The position numbers and the translations under genes were made by a program. A stretch of DNA of 64,000 nt from assembly GCA_019750135.1 (NCBI GenBank), contig JAIEOV010000016.1:310001-374000 (forward strand), written 5' to 3'. Under the pieces are notes generated by a model. The model searched no databases. It was not told the origin of the DNA and saw only the letters and a program-made list of their open reading frames with translations. This DNA is from Reyranella sp. (GTDB taxonomy: Bacteria; Pseudomonadota; Alphaproteobacteria; Reyranellales; Reyranellaceae). Shown here one piece after another: positions 18,228 through 27,496 of this stretch (the first letter of the stretch is position 1; every line of letters starts with the position of its first letter).

Positions 18228-18288
18228 TGGGAGCGCGGACCTCCGGTCCGCTCATGATCATGAGGCGGACCAGAGGTCCGCGCTCCCA
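18228..18288. repeat. palindromic element family B
   Basis: Inverted repeat with 14-bp perfect outer arms (18228-18241 against 18275-18288, TGGGAGCGCGGACC and inverse) around the perfect palindrome TCATGATCATGA (18252-18263). It is the same family as the inner element at 1279-1336, but the arms carry a few changes (TCC and AGA in place of the CC/GG centres). It lies one base after the fumA stop codon. Confidence 0.85.
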
Positions 18289-18309
18289 TATGAAGTCCGG
18301 CAAAAAAGA

Positions 18310-18335
18310 AACCCGGCAGGTCGCCCTGCCGGGTT
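18310..18335. terminator. bidirectional intrinsic terminator
   Basis: Eleven-base stem AACCCGGCAGG / CCTGCCGGGTT with a 4-base loop. The plus-strand side is followed by TTTT within the stem end; on the minus strand the stem is followed by TTTCTTTTTTG. It lies between convergent fumA and the SH3-like gene and should stop transcription from both sides. Confidence 0.85.
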
Positions 18336-18402
18336 TTCAGTGTGCTGTCCCGCAACGTGCCGTCAAATCCCCAGATGACGACCCCGTTGCCCTTCCAAAC
18401 TC

Positions 18403-18963
18403 TTAGCCGCGGCAGCCCTCTTCGCGGGCGCACCACTTGTCGATCCAGACGTTGCCGTGGCGGGCGTTGACGACCTGCAGCCAGCTGCCGCGGCAGCCGA
18501 GCACGCGGAACTTCATGTCGTCGCCTTCGATGGTGGCAACCGCCGAGCCCAGCAGGCCCGGCCGGTCATAGACCGTGATGGCGCCGTCGACGCGGGCATC
18601 GACCGTCAGCAGGTCGGCCGGCACCCAGCCGAACGACGGCGACGAGGCGCCGGCAGCATAACCCTGTGTCGTGTTGAGCGCGATGCGCGCCCAGCCGCTC
18701 TGGCTGCCCATGATGGTGACCTCGCTACGCGCCAGCTCACCCCCCTCGGTAGCATGACTGGCGGCGCGGCCCGCCAGCGTGCCGATCATCGCCGCCTGCG
18801 GCGTCGGCTCAGCGCGCACTGAGATCATCTCGCCGCGCTGGAGCAGCGCGTAAGCCTGCGTTGCGGTGCATGAACCAGCGTAGCCGGTGCTGGCGTCGAC
18901 GGAACGTTCGAGGACGCCAAATCCTGCAAGCACGGCGGCCGTGCCGATGATGGCCCGTAGCAT
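18403..18963 (-). CDS. secreted SH3-like domain protein, unknown function
   Basis: 186 residues from the ATG at 18963. The N-terminus MLRAIIGTAAVLAGFGVLERSVDAST looks like a signal peptide with cleavage near residue 25. Two bacterial SH3-like repeats are plausible: residues about 40-105 (ISVRAEPTPQAAMIGTL, SGWARIALNTTQGYA) and 120-180 (DGAITVYDRPGLLGSAVATI, SWLQVVNARHGNVWIDKWC). Several Cys residues (GSCTATQA, VLGCRGSW, KWCAREEGCRG) suggest disulfides in the periplasm. Exact function unknown; such domains often bind cell-wall peptides. Confidence 0.7.
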   Translation of the reverse strand: MLRAIIGTAAVLAGFGVLERSVDASTGYAGSCTATQAYALLQRGEMISVRAEPTPQAAMIGTLAGRAASHATEGGELARSEVTIMGSQSGWARIALNTTQGYAAGASSPSFGWVPADLLTVDARVDGAITVYDRPGLLGSAVATIEGDDMKFRVLGCRGSWLQVVNARHGNVWIDKWCAREEGCRG

Positions 18964-19201
18964 GAGTTGTCCTTCCCACATTTTTGGGTCCGCCATTCCC
19001 CAACGGCCGACCCGTCACCCACGCTCGTTCTAGGCCTGTGCTGGAACGGAGTCGTGGCAGGGATTGTATGAGTTGTTTCGACCAGCCACGATCCGTTGAA
19101 TTGGGATTCTCCCTGTTGATTCAAGAAGTTTGGCGAGCAGGTTAAAGCACCAACCTAAGCGGCTTTTCAGCCGGTCACGAGCTCGCGCTACACTCGGCGC
19201 C

Positions 19202-19879
19202 ATGAATCTCGCCAAACAGCATCTCGACATCGGCCTGTTCTCGACCAAGCGCGACGAGCAGCTCGCCTTCTGGCAGCAGACGGTGGGCCTGCCCTACGAC
19301 CACCTGGGCAAGCTGGGCGGCGGCATGCAGCAGCACCGCCATCACATGAATGGCTCGATCCTGAAGATGAACCATTCACGCAATCCGCTGCCCGCGGGGC
19401 CGCCCTCGGGCATCGTCGGATTGCAGATCGCGAAGAACGGATTGACCAGCCGGCAGGCACTGAGCGATCCGGACGGCAACAAGGTGGTTCTGGTCCCCAA
19501 GGGGGCCGACGGCGTGCAGGGCATCGCCATCCTGCTCAAGGTCAACGATCCCGCCGAGCATGACCGCTTCTGGACCGAGGCCATGCAGTTCGAGCGAGCC
19601 GGCGAGGGCCGCTATCGTTGTGGCGATTCACTGATCGTGGTCGCCGAGCGCGGGAAGGTCGAACGCAGCAACGAATGGCGTGGCCCTGGCTATCGTTACA
19701 TGACGGTGCAGGTATGGGATTGCCTCGCCGAGTACGACGGCATCCTGGCGCGCGGCGGCACCTCGCGCGGTGCGCCGCGCATCCTCGGCGATACGGTGCG
19801 CTACGCCTTCGTCTGCGATCCCGACGGCAATCACATCGAGATCAGCCAACGGGCGTCACTGACCGGCGGAAAACTCTGA
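19202..19879 (+). CDS. glyoxalase/VOC-family protein
   Basis: 225 residues from the ATG at 19202, with two vicinal-oxygen-chelate modules. The first begins HLDIGLFSTKRDEQLAFWQQTVGLPYD; the second begins GVQGIAILLKVNDPAEHDRFWTEAMQFE and ends YAFVCDPDGNHIEISQR, the typical VOC closing motif with a metal-ligand Glu. Family members include glyoxalases, dioxygenases and resistance proteins; the substrate cannot be told here. It converges on the DUF6481 gene across a palindromic element. Confidence 0.8.
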   Translation: MNLAKQHLDIGLFSTKRDEQLAFWQQTVGLPYDHLGKLGGGMQQHRHHMNGSILKMNHSRNPLPAGPPSGIVGLQIAKNGLTSRQALSDPDGNKVVLVPKGADGVQGIAILLKVNDPAEHDRFWTEAMQFERAGEGRYRCGDSLIVVAERGKVERSNEWRGPGYRYMTVQVWDCLAEYDGILARGGTSRGAPRILGDTVRYAFVCDPDGNHIEISQRASLTGGKL

Positions 19880-19882
19880 ACC

Positions 19883-19993
19883 GTCGTCTCGACCGAGGGC
19901 CGAAGGCCCGAGCGGAGAGATCTTACCTCAACCCTAAGCGGCCTCGTGCGGAGAGAAGGCCTCTCCGCTCCGCTTCGCTCCGGTCGAGGCGAC
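19883..19993. repeat. palindromic element family D
   Basis: Imperfect long inverted repeat between convergent genes. The outer arms are GTCGTCTCGACCG (from 19883) against CGGTCGAGGCGAC (to 19993). The inner parts AGCGGAGAG / CTCTCCGCT pair, and small hairpins occur inside the arms (GGGCCGAAGGCCC on the left). The architecture of arms that carry their own hairpins matches the element at 8699-8814, but the sequence differs. It lies 3 bases after the VOC stop codon and 1 base before the DUF6481 stop. Confidence 0.75.
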
Positions 19994-19994
19994 G

Positions 19995-20369
19995 TTAGCC
20001 CTTCTTGCGCGCCTTGCGGGCGGCGTAGCGGGCGTCTCGGGTCGCCTTCTGTGAGGCGAGCAGCTCGAGCTGCGCCCGCAGAGACTTCTTGGCCGCATCG
20101 GCCTCACGGGCGGCCTGCGCGGCCTTCTCGGCCTCCTTGTCGGCGATCGCCTTGGCCTTCGCGGCCTCGCGCTCGGCGCGCTTGGCATTGCGCAGCTCGG
20201 TTTCACGCTCCTCGCGGGCGCGGGCCGCGGCGGCGCGCGCTTCCTGGCGGGCGATGAACTCTGGGTCGTTGCTGCGGTCGTTGGCGCGCGCCCGTTCGAG
20301 CAGGGCTTGCTTGGCCTTGGCAGCATTCTCAAGGCGGTCGTTGAAGGTATCGCGGTTGTTCAATGTCAC
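19995..20369 (-). CDS. DUF6481-family small charged protein
   Basis: 124-residue, highly charged and almost entirely alpha-helical protein, with N-terminus NNRDTFNDRLENAAKAKQALLERAR. The middle is an Ala/Glu/Arg/Lys coiled-coil-like stretch. The C-terminus RDARYAARKARKKG is very basic. It resembles the alphaproteobacterial DUF6481 family; the function is unknown and nucleic-acid binding is only a guess. It sits 21 bases downstream of typA on the same strand. Confidence 0.75.
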   Translation of the reverse strand: MTLNNRDTFNDRLENAAKAKQALLERARANDRSNDPEFIARQEARAAAARAREERETELRNAKRAEREAAKAKAIADKEAEKAAQAAREADAAKKSLRAQLELLASQKATRDARYAARKARKKG

Positions 20370-20390
20370 TCCTTCCTACTCTCTGCTTCG

Positions 20391-22223
20391 CTACTCTGCA
20401 GCCGCGGCAGCGGCCTGCTTCTTGGCCCGCTTGCGATCCTCCGGATGGAGGAAGCGCTTGCGCAGGCGGATCGACTTCGGGGTCACCTCGACCAGTTCGT
20501 CGTCCTCGATATAGGCGATGGCCTGCTCGAGCGACATCTTGCGCGGTGGCGTCAGGCGCACAGCCTCATCCTTGCCGGCGGCGCGGATATTGGTGAGCTG
20601 CTTGCCCTTCAGGACGTTGACGTCGAGGTCGTTGCCGCGGCTGTGCTCGCCGATCAGCATGCCTTCGTAGACCTGCACGCCCGGATCGATGAACATCGGG
20701 CCGCGTTCCTCGAGGTTCCACAGCGCGTAGGCCACGGCCACGCCCTCGGCATTGGCGATCAGGGCGCCGTTGCGCCGCCCGGCGATCGGGCCGCGATAGG
20801 GGCCGTACTCGTGGAAGATGCGGTTCATCACGCCGGTGCCGCGTGTATCGGTCAGGAACTCGCCGTGATAGCCGATCAGGCCGCGCGACGGGGCATAGAA
20901 CACCAGGCGGGTCTTGCCGGCGCCCGACGGACGCATGTCCTGCAGCTCGCCCTTGCGCAGCGAGATCTGCTCGACCACGACGCCGGTGTAGGCGTCGTCG
21001 ACGTCGATCACCACTTCCTCGATCGGCTCGAGGCGCTGCCCGGTGACCGAATCATTCTGGAAGAGAACGCGCGGGCGGCCGACGGCGAGCTCGAAGCCCT
21101 CGCGGCGCATGGTCTCGATCAGCACGCCGAGCTGAAGCTCGCCGCGGCCCGCAACCTCATAGGAGTCGGCGTTTTCGGTGTCGGCCACGCGGATGGCGAC
21201 ATTGCCCTCGGCCTCGCGCATCAGGCGGGCGCGGATCATGCGGGTCGTGACCTTGTCGCCTTCACGGCCGGCCAGCGGCGAGTCGTTGACTGAGAAGGTC
21301 ATGGCGAGCGTCGGCGGATCGACCGGCTGGCCCGGCAACGCCCATTCGACGGCCAGGTCGCAGATCGTGTCGGCAACGGTCGCATTCTTGAAGCCGGCCA
21401 CGGCCACGATGTCGCCGGCCTCGGCGCTGTCGAGGGCGACGCGCTCCAGCCCGCGGAAGGCCAGGACCTTGGTGACGCGGGTCTGCTCGATCTCGCGGCC
21501 CTCGCGGCTCAGCGACTTCAGGACGGTGTTGGGCTTGAGCGTGCCGGAATTGATGCGGCCGGTCAGGATGCGGCCGAGGAACGGATCGGACTCCAGCGTC
21601 GTCACCAGCATGCGGAACGGCTTGTCGGCCTCGATATGCGGCGGCGGCACATGGCGCAGGATGAGGTCGAACAGCGGCTCCATGTCCTTGTGCTCAGCCT
21701 CGAGCGAGGTCGCGGCCCAACCCTGACGGGCCGACGCGAACAAGGTGGGGAAGTCGAGCTGCTGGTCGTTGGCCTCGAGGGCCGAGAACAGGTCGAACAC
21801 CTCGTCGTGCACCTGGTGCGGCCGGGCGTCCGAACGGTCGACCTTGTTGATCAGCACGATCGGCCGCAGGCCCAGGCGCAGCGCCTTGCCCAGCACGAAC
21901 TTGGTCTGCGGCAACGGCCCTTCGGCCGCGTCGACCAGCAGGACCACGCCGTCGACCATCGACAGGATGCGCTCGACCTCGCCGCCGAAATCGGCGTGGC
22001 CCGGCGTGTCGACGATGTTGACGCGCGTGCCCTTCCAGACGACCGAGGTCGCCTTGGCGAGGATGGTGATGCCACGCTCACGCTCCAGGTCGTTGGAGTC
22101 CATGGCGCGTTCGGCGACCTGCTGGTTCTCGCGGAAGGTGCCTGACTGCTTCAGCAGGCAGTCCACCAGCGTGGTCTTGCCATGGTCGACGTGCGCGATG
22201 ATCGCGACGTTGCGGATGTCCAT
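20391..22223 (-). CDS. typA: ribosome-associated GTPase BipA/TypA
   Basis: Translational GTPase that helps 50S assembly at low temperature and under stress. It has 610 residues from the ATG at 22223. G-domain motifs are all present: G1 AHVDHGKT (residues about 10-17), G2 ERGITILAK, G3 DTPGHADFGGEV, G4 NKVDRSDARP. The domain-V and C-terminal BipA motifs GRGELQLGVLIETMRREG and EYGPYRGPIAGRRNGALI follow. An ATG-like start at 22286 would add 21 residues without similarity. Confidence 0.96.
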   Translation of the reverse strand: MDIRNVAIIAHVDHGKTTLVDCLLKQSGTFRENQQVAERAMDSNDLERERGITILAKATSVVWKGTRVNIVDTPGHADFGGEVERILSMVDGVVLLVDAAEGPLPQTKFVLGKALRLGLRPIVLINKVDRSDARPHQVHDEVFDLFSALEANDQQLDFPTLFASARQGWAATSLEAEHKDMEPLFDLILRHVPPPHIEADKPFRMLVTTLESDPFLGRILTGRINSGTLKPNTVLKSLSREGREIEQTRVTKVLAFRGLERVALDSAEAGDIVAVAGFKNATVADTICDLAVEWALPGQPVDPPTLAMTFSVNDSPLAGREGDKVTTRMIRARLMREAEGNVAIRVADTENADSYEVAGRGELQLGVLIETMRREGFELAVGRPRVLFQNDSVTGQRLEPIEEVVIDVDDAYTGVVVEQISLRKGELQDMRPSGAGKTRLVFYAPSRGLIGYHGEFLTDTRGTGVMNRIFHEYGPYRGPIAGRRNGALIANAEGVAVAYALWNLEERGPMFIDPGVQVYEGMLIGEHSRGNDLDVNVLKGKQLTNIRAAGKDEAVRLTPPRKMSLEQAIAYIEDDELVEVTPKSIRLRKRFLHPEDRKRAKKQAAAAAAE

Positions 22224-22327
22224 AAGATGTTGTCCGGAGGGGGTTTTCTGGGTCGCGCTTATACGCACGCTCTGTGACGGCTGCAAGGCAGGTTGAGGCG
22301 GCGTCCTGCCGCTGCCACAGTCGAGCC

Positions 22328-22546
22328 ATGCGCAAGCGCTCGGTCACCATTGACGGCCATCGCACCTCGGTTTCGCTCGAGGATGCCTTCTGGGCCGAGC
22401 TTTCGGCCATCGCCGAGCAGCGCGGCCTGTCGCTGAACGCCCTGGTGGCGGAGATCGACCATGGTCGTGATCCGGGCAATCTTTCCAGCGCCCTGCGTCT
22501 TTTCGTGCTCGACGACCTGCGCAAACGAACGATCAGTCGAGTCTGA
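22328..22546 (+). CDS. ribbon-helix-helix domain protein
   Basis: 72-residue small protein from the ATG at 22328. The sequence RKRSVTIDGHRTSVSLEDAF, then WAELSAIAEQRGLSLNALVAEID, matches the alphaproteobacterial RHH_4 type: a beta strand followed by two helices, usually a DNA-binding dimer. Its target is unknown. It is divergent from typA, 104 bases away, and overlaps the nitroreductase 3' end by 14 bases. Confidence 0.8.
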   Translation: MRKRSVTIDGHRTSVSLEDAFWAELSAIAEQRGLSLNALVAEIDHGRDPGNLSSALRLFVLDDLRKRTISRV

Positions 22547-23363
22547 AGCCTTTGCCGCGCACGAATGCGCCGAAATCAGCCCGGTCCGGCACTGAATATT
22601 GCCGCACCTTGTCTTCCGACCAGCCGTATTCCGGGTCCTCGCCGAATTTTTCGACGTGGCGCTGCTGGGCATAGGGCTGCACGGCCCGGCGGCGCTTGTC
22701 GTAGGCCGCGACCTTCTCCCTGAGGCCCTCCTCGTCGTAGCGGTCGTGATGGACCGTGACGTCGAGTCCCAGGCGCGGGCTCATCACCCCGGCGAAGGAC
22801 GGCCAGCCGACGCCGAGCCCGGCGACCGGGAAAACATGATCGGGCAGGCCCAGGAGCTTCGAGACTTCGGCGCTTTTGTTGCGCAGGGTGCTGATCGGAC
22901 AGGTCCCCAGGCCGACCCGGTCGGCGGCGGCGACGAAGGTTCCGAGCACGATGGCGGCATCGACCGCGGCGTTGAAGAACGGGTCGAGGTGATCGTTGAC
23001 ATAGGGCCGGCCGCGCCAGTCGAAGGCGAGCCGCTGGCGGCGGTTGTTTCCGCAGAACACCAGGATCGCCGGCGCCGCCTTCATCCAGGGATTGCCCGGC
23101 GCCAGCTCGTCGAGCACGGCGCGCTGGGCCTTGTCCCTGACGACGACGATGTCGGCCTGCTGCAGGTCGGACTTGGACGGCGCCGACAGGGCCACCGCGC
23201 AAAGCGTGTCGAGCAGCACCGGATCGACCGGCTTGTCGAGATAGCGGCGCATGACGCGGCGGTTGGCCATGTCGGCCAGGACATCGACGCCTTGCGGCGC
23301 CTCCGTGAGCGCGGGCGCGGAACCGAACCGCGCTTTCAGCACGGACAACAGACGATCGAGCAT
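22533..23363 (-). CDS. nitroreductase-family protein
   Basis: 276-residue FMN-dependent oxidoreductase. The FMN-binding start ANRRVMRRYLDKPVDPVLLDTLCAVALSAPSKSDLQQADIVVV spans about residues 32-75. VDAAIVLGTFVAAADRVGLGTCPIS and the GLPDHVFPVAGLGVGWP motif follow; all are typical of NfsA/NAD(P)H-flavin nitroreductases. The substrate is unknown. It starts 8 bases after the stop of the AsmA gene and is probably cotranscribed with it. Confidence 0.88.
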   Translation of the reverse strand: MLDRLLSVLKARFGSAPALTEAPQGVDVLADMANRRVMRRYLDKPVDPVLLDTLCAVALSAPSKSDLQQADIVVVRDKAQRAVLDELAPGNPWMKAAPAILVFCGNNRRQRLAFDWRGRPYVNDHLDPFFNAAVDAAIVLGTFVAAADRVGLGTCPISTLRNKSAEVSKLLGLPDHVFPVAGLGVGWPSFAGVMSPRLGLDVTVHHDRYDEEGLREKVAAYDKRRRAVQPYAQQRHVEKFGEDPEYGWSEDKVRQYSVPDRADFGAFVRGKGFRLD

Positions 23364-23371
23364 GAGCTCCT

Positions 23372-26300
23372 CTAGCGGCCGAAGATATTGGGAATGGGCA
23401 ATGGGATGTTGGGGATCGGCGAACGTTGCTGGCCGCCACTCTGGCCCCCGCCCTGCCCCGGGATCAAGTTGCCGATTCCGGGGATGTTGCCCACGCCCGG
23501 CAGGGTGTTGACCATGCCCGCCGGATCCCGGGCCGTGCCGCGCGTGACGCTGAGTGACGGCGAGGACAGCGCCCCACGCGCCGTCGTGATGATGTAGGGA
23601 GCCGAGGGATCCTCGGCGATCATGAAGTTGATCGTGGTGTCGGTCGACGACTCCCTGAGATTGGTACGCGTCGAGATGTTGGCGGTGGCACGGTTGCCCT
23701 GAACCTGCAGACCCCGGTCAGTGAGCACACCGCCGGCGATGTCGATGCGGCCGCTGATCGGGCTGTCGTGATTGACGAAGCGATTGAGGACCAGCTGGAC
23801 CGCGTTCAGCAGGGCGGTCGGGCTGAGACCGCGCTGGCCGACGATGCCCAGCGCACTGCCGAGCGTATTGTCGATCACGCCGCTGGCCGCACCGGCCAGG
23901 GCGCCGCCGATGAATCGCAGCGCCTCGTCGGCGCCGACGAAGATGTGGCCGCCGAGGTTGGCGCCGCCAGCCAGCGAGCTGCGCAGCTGCTCGGAGGTCG
24001 TGCCGCTCCCCCGCACCGAGATGCCGGTGGCGTTCAACCTGCCGTCGATGGTCACCCTGATGCTGCTGCCGAACTGGTTGCTGCCGCGCGTGCTGCGCAG
24101 CATCTCGCCCAGCCCGATGCCGGTGGCTTCGCCCTTGAGATCGACCGCGAGCGCCGGCTGGCTGGCATTGACGACGCCCGAGAAGTCGAGCGAGCCGCCG
24201 TAGAGCGAGCCTTTGAAATGCGAGAGGGTGAGCACACCGTCCTTCAAGGTCGCCGCCAGGTCGGCATTGCCGATACGCAGCGGCGGGCTGATGAGGGTCG
24301 CGGCCACCAGCCTGAAGTTTCCGTCGAAGCTGCGCAGTGGGCCGGTATTGATCGCGTTGGCTGCTGCCTGCTGACCGCGCGGCGTCGTACGCGATGACGG
24401 AGCATCGCTGCCGCCGATCTTGTCGAGGTCGAGCACGTTGGCCTTGAGGTCGGCCGTGATGTTCGGCCGGTTGCCAAGCGTCGCCTCGATCGAACCATCG
24501 AGGGTCTGGCCGTTCAAGGTCAGGCTGCCCTTGTACGCCGCCGACTTCGGTGCGCCCTGGGCTGCGCCGGGCAACGACAGCGTGCCGGTCGCGCGCAAGC
24601 TCTGGCCGGCGGCGTTCACGGCGAACTCGCGCAGCGCGACCTGCTCCAGGCTGCCCGCCACGCCGCCCGAAGCCGTCACTGCCCCCAGCCCGGCGGGCGT
24701 AGCACCGACGAGCTTCAGCACGCGGTCCATGTCCGGCGCCTCGAAATTGAAGGCGATGTCGGGCCGCGGCTGGGCGGCGTTGTAGTTGGCGACGGTGCCG
24801 CGCACCGCGAGCCGCGCGCCCGCGAGGTTGGAGACCTTGACGTCGTTCAGCCGGAGCGTGTCGCCACGCAGCGCGACGTCGACATCGATGCCGCCGATCG
24901 TCTCCTTGTTCCAGATCAGCCTGGCGATCCTGGCTTTCAGGCCGACCGTCGGGCCAACGCCGCGGGCCGCTGCCGTCGTCGGCGCCGCTGCACCGGCCGC
25001 TGGCTTCCTGTCGGCAGGCGTCGCCGTCAGGTAGGAATCGAGGTCGAGCGTGTCGAGATTGACCTGCATGACGACCGACAACGGCACGCTGAAGGTCACC
25101 GTGATGCCGCCGCTGCCCTTCAGGTCATCGAGCTCGAAGACGGCGTCGCTCACCTGCACGTTGCCGCCGTCCGACGACATCCGGCCCTTCAGGCTGATGC
25201 GCTGAAGCTTGTTCGCCGGCACCGACGAGACGTCGACGGCGAGCCAGGCCAGCGTCTCGCGCAGCTTCGGGCCGACCAGGCTGAAGTCGCCGGCGACGGT
25301 CGGCCGGTTGGGATCGCCCGACATGGTCGACCGGGCCTGCAGGGCCAAGTCGCCCGGCAGCGTGGCGGTGAGCTTGGGCACCGCGACGACACCGCGGCGC
25401 GCGTCCAGTTCCAGCGCGATGTTGCGCACCGGTTGCTTGTTGTATACCACCTCGCCGATCTCGAAGGAGAGCTTGGCGGTGATCGTCGCGAGCAGGCTGG
25501 GGCCGGCGGGCGGCGCGGGGGTCGCCGTGGCGCCGGCCGGTGGCGGCGTCGCTGGAGCGGCGGCCGCAGCGGGCTTCGCCATCGCGGCCAGCCAGCGGTC
25601 GAGGTCGAGCCGGTCGGCCGCGAGCTTGCCCTCGATCGCCAGCGCGGGCTTCAAGGTCAGCGTCAGCGAGCCGCCGGCATTGTCCTGGCCCAGCGCCAGC
25701 TTGAAATCCTTGATCGAGATCGCCGTCTGCGAGGCATCGACGGCGCCGTCGAAGGTGAACTTGCCGGCGAGCAAGGGCGGCAGATCGGGCTGCGGCCGGC
25801 CGGTCATCTTGATCAGCGTGTCGGCGAACCCGATCAGGTTGTCCGACGAGCTGGAAGCGAGGCCGATAAGCCGCGCGTTGGGCCCGAGCTCGCTCAGCTT
25901 GCCCTTGAAGCCGAGCTTGCCGCCCGCCTCCAGGGCGAGGTCGACGGCGTGGCCGTCGGCCGCCTTGGCGCCGACCGACAGATCGAGCTTGAGCGGCGCG
26001 CCGTTGATCGTGGCCGAGCCCGCGATCGAGTAAGGCCCGTCGAGCGAGCGCACCGAGGCGCTGAAACTGGCCTTCTCGGCCACGATCGAGATGCCGGCCT
26101 TGGAATCGCTGAAGATCAGCGTGCCGTTCTCGATGGTAAGGCGGCCGAGCGACAGCGGTCTGGGCGAATCGGGCTTGGGCGCGGCGGGCTTGGCTTCGGC
26201 GACAGAGGGTGCGAACTCCCAGTTCGGCTTGCCCTCGGCGTTGATCTCCAGAACGATCTTGGGCTCGATCAGGGTCACTTCGCTGACCTCGATGCTGCCG

Positions 26301-26608
26301 CTCAGCAGGGCGCCGAGCGACGGCTTCACCGTGACGGTCTTGACCTCGACCATGTTGGGGTTCTTCGACCCCGCCACGTTGAAGAATTTCACGCCGCTCA
26401 CGGTCACGGTCGGCGTCGGAAGGATCGACAGCGAGATCGGGCCGCTGATGACGAGCTCGCGTCCAGTCACCTTCTTGACCATTGCCGCGATCTCGGGTTT
26501 GCGGCCATTGAGGTCGATCAGGCTGGGCAGGGCCAGCAGCACCACGATCAACAGGCTGACAACGCCACCGGCGCCAATCAGAACTCTCTTGCGCGTGGTC
26601 GATGTCAT
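23372..26608 (-). CDS. large AsmA-family envelope protein
   Basis: 1078-residue AsmA-like protein, a family that forms long bridge-like structures between inner and outer membranes and is linked to lipid transport. The N-terminal membrane anchor is VLIGAGGVVSLLIVVLLALPSLIDL (residues 9-33), followed by the classic AsmA start PEIAAMVKKVTGRELVISGPISLSILPTPTVTVSGVKF. The middle holds Ala/Pro-rich linkers. The AsmA C-terminal domain includes LTLSHFKGSLYGGSLDFSGVVNASQPALAVDLKGEATGIGLGEML. The tail is rich in Gly, Gln and Pro. Confidence 0.9.
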   Translation of the reverse strand: MTSTTRKRVLIGAGGVVSLLIVVLLALPSLIDLNGRKPEIAAMVKKVTGRELVISGPISLSILPTPTVTVSGVKFFNVAGSKNPNMVEVKTVTVKPSLGALLSGSIEVSEVTLIEPKIVLEINAEGKPNWEFAPSVAEAKPAAPKPDSPRPLSLGRLTIENGTLIFSDSKAGISIVAEKASFSASVRSLDGPYSIAGSATINGAPLKLDLSVGAKAADGHAVDLALEAGGKLGFKGKLSELGPNARLIGLASSSSDNLIGFADTLIKMTGRPQPDLPPLLAGKFTFDGAVDASQTAISIKDFKLALGQDNAGGSLTLTLKPALAIEGKLAADRLDLDRWLAAMAKPAAAAAPATPPPAGATATPAPPAGPSLLATITAKLSFEIGEVVYNKQPVRNIALELDARRGVVAVPKLTATLPGDLALQARSTMSGDPNRPTVAGDFSLVGPKLRETLAWLAVDVSSVPANKLQRISLKGRMSSDGGNVQVSDAVFELDDLKGSGGITVTFSVPLSVVMQVNLDTLDLDSYLTATPADRKPAAGAAAPTTAAARGVGPTVGLKARIARLIWNKETIGGIDVDVALRGDTLRLNDVKVSNLAGARLAVRGTVANYNAAQPRPDIAFNFEAPDMDRVLKLVGATPAGLGAVTASGGVAGSLEQVALREFAVNAAGQSLRATGTLSLPGAAQGAPKSAAYKGSLTLNGQTLDGSIEATLGNRPNITADLKANVLDLDKIGGSDAPSSRTTPRGQQAAANAINTGPLRSFDGNFRLVAATLISPPLRIGNADLAATLKDGVLTLSHFKGSLYGGSLDFSGVVNASQPALAVDLKGEATGIGLGEMLRSTRGSNQFGSSIRVTIDGRLNATGISVRGSGTTSEQLRSSLAGGANLGGHIFVGADEALRFIGGALAGAASGVIDNTLGSALGIVGQRGLSPTALLNAVQLVLNRFVNHDSPISGRIDIAGGVLTDRGLQVQGNRATANISTRTNLRESSTDTTINFMIAEDPSAPYIITTARGALSSPSLSVTRGTARDPAGMVNTLPGVGNIPGIGNLIPGQGGGQSGGQQRSPIPNIPLPIPNIFGR

Positions 26609-26697
26609 GGAAACGCTCCCGCTGCCTGACGACGAACACTAGCGCATCGACGCGCGGCACGGCATAGACATCTGGGGATAGTCAGGACGACGTGGCC

Positions 26698-26877
26698 ATG
26701 GCGGAGATCGTGAACCTGCGTCGCGCTCGCAAGGACAAGGCGCGGCAGCAACGCGAGAGCGAGGCGGAGGCCAACCGTCGGCGCTTCGGCCGCACCAAGG
26801 CCGAGAAGGCCGCCGACAAGGACGCCCGCGAACGCGCGGAGCGCGACATAGGCGGCAAGAAGATCGATCGCGACTAG
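26698..26877 (+). CDS. DUF4169-family small basic protein
   Basis: 59 residues from the ATG at 26698 (a GTG at 26692 would add two). The sequence MAEIVNLRRARKDKARQQRE, then NRRRFGRTKAEKAADKDARE, is the typical short, charged DUF4169 pattern of alphaproteobacteria. The function is unknown. It converges on the HxlR gene, with 12 bases between the stops. Confidence 0.8.
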   Translation: MAEIVNLRRARKDKARQQRESEAEANRRRFGRTKAEKAADKDARERAERDIGGKKIDRD

Positions 26878-26889
26878 CTGGCGCAGCGA

Positions 26890-27396
26890 TCAGCGAGCCG
26901 GACGGTTGATCGCCAGGCGCTCGAAGAAGGCGCGCGTGCCCTGGTCGGCGCCCGGGCCGGCGACGGCGCGCACGTTAGTCAGCTCGAGGCGCTGTCCCGA
27001 ATCGGCATCGATCAGCACCGGCTCGAGCGGCCGGCCGTCGCCGCGGTCGACCAAGTCCATCGGCTTGCCGCTGCGCGCGGCGGCGCCATAGCGGTCGCCC
27101 CACTGCTTCAGCCCGACGATCACCGTGAACAGCGCCGCTCCCTTGTCGGTCAGGCGGTATTCGTGGCGTAGCGGACGCTGCCGGTAGGCGGTCTTGCGGA
27201 AGATGCCGGCCTCGACGAGTTTCTTCAGTCGCGCCGTGAGAACATTTCGGGCGATACCAAGATTCTCCTGGAAGTCGTCGAAGCGACGCACGCCGTAGAA
27301 GGCGTCGCGCACGATGAGGAGAGTCCACGGCTCGCCGACGACGTCGAGCGCCGAGGCGATCGAGCAGTTCATCTGTTCGTAGGATGTACGCCGCAT
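26890..27396 (-). CDS. HxlR-type transcriptional regulator
   Basis: 168 residues from the ATG at 27396. The winged-helix HxlR domain is clear: CSIASALDVVGEPWTLLIVRDAFYGVRRFDDFQENLGIARNVLTARLKKLVEAGIFRK, then YRLTDKGAALFTVIVGLKQWGDRY. The conserved Cys10 of the N-terminus, used by some members for redox sensing, is present. The C-terminal extension (about residues 115-168) resembles the HTH proteins with a DUF24-plus tail. Target genes are unknown. It lies downstream of and in the same direction as nhaA, with about 100 bases between them. Confidence 0.88.
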   Translation of the reverse strand: MRRTSYEQMNCSIASALDVVGEPWTLLIVRDAFYGVRRFDDFQENLGIARNVLTARLKKLVEAGIFRKTAYRQRPLRHEYRLTDKGAALFTVIVGLKQWGDRYGAAARSGKPMDLVDRGDGRPLEPVLIDADSGQRLELTNVRAVAGPGADQGTRAFFERLAINRPAR

Positions 27397-27496
27397 GGCG
27401 GGAAAGTATAGGCTCGCCAAGACAACACGCAATCTTGGCCAGGTATGCGAAAATCGTGGTCTCAATTGCAGTCGAAAAAGAAATGCAGCGGCAGCC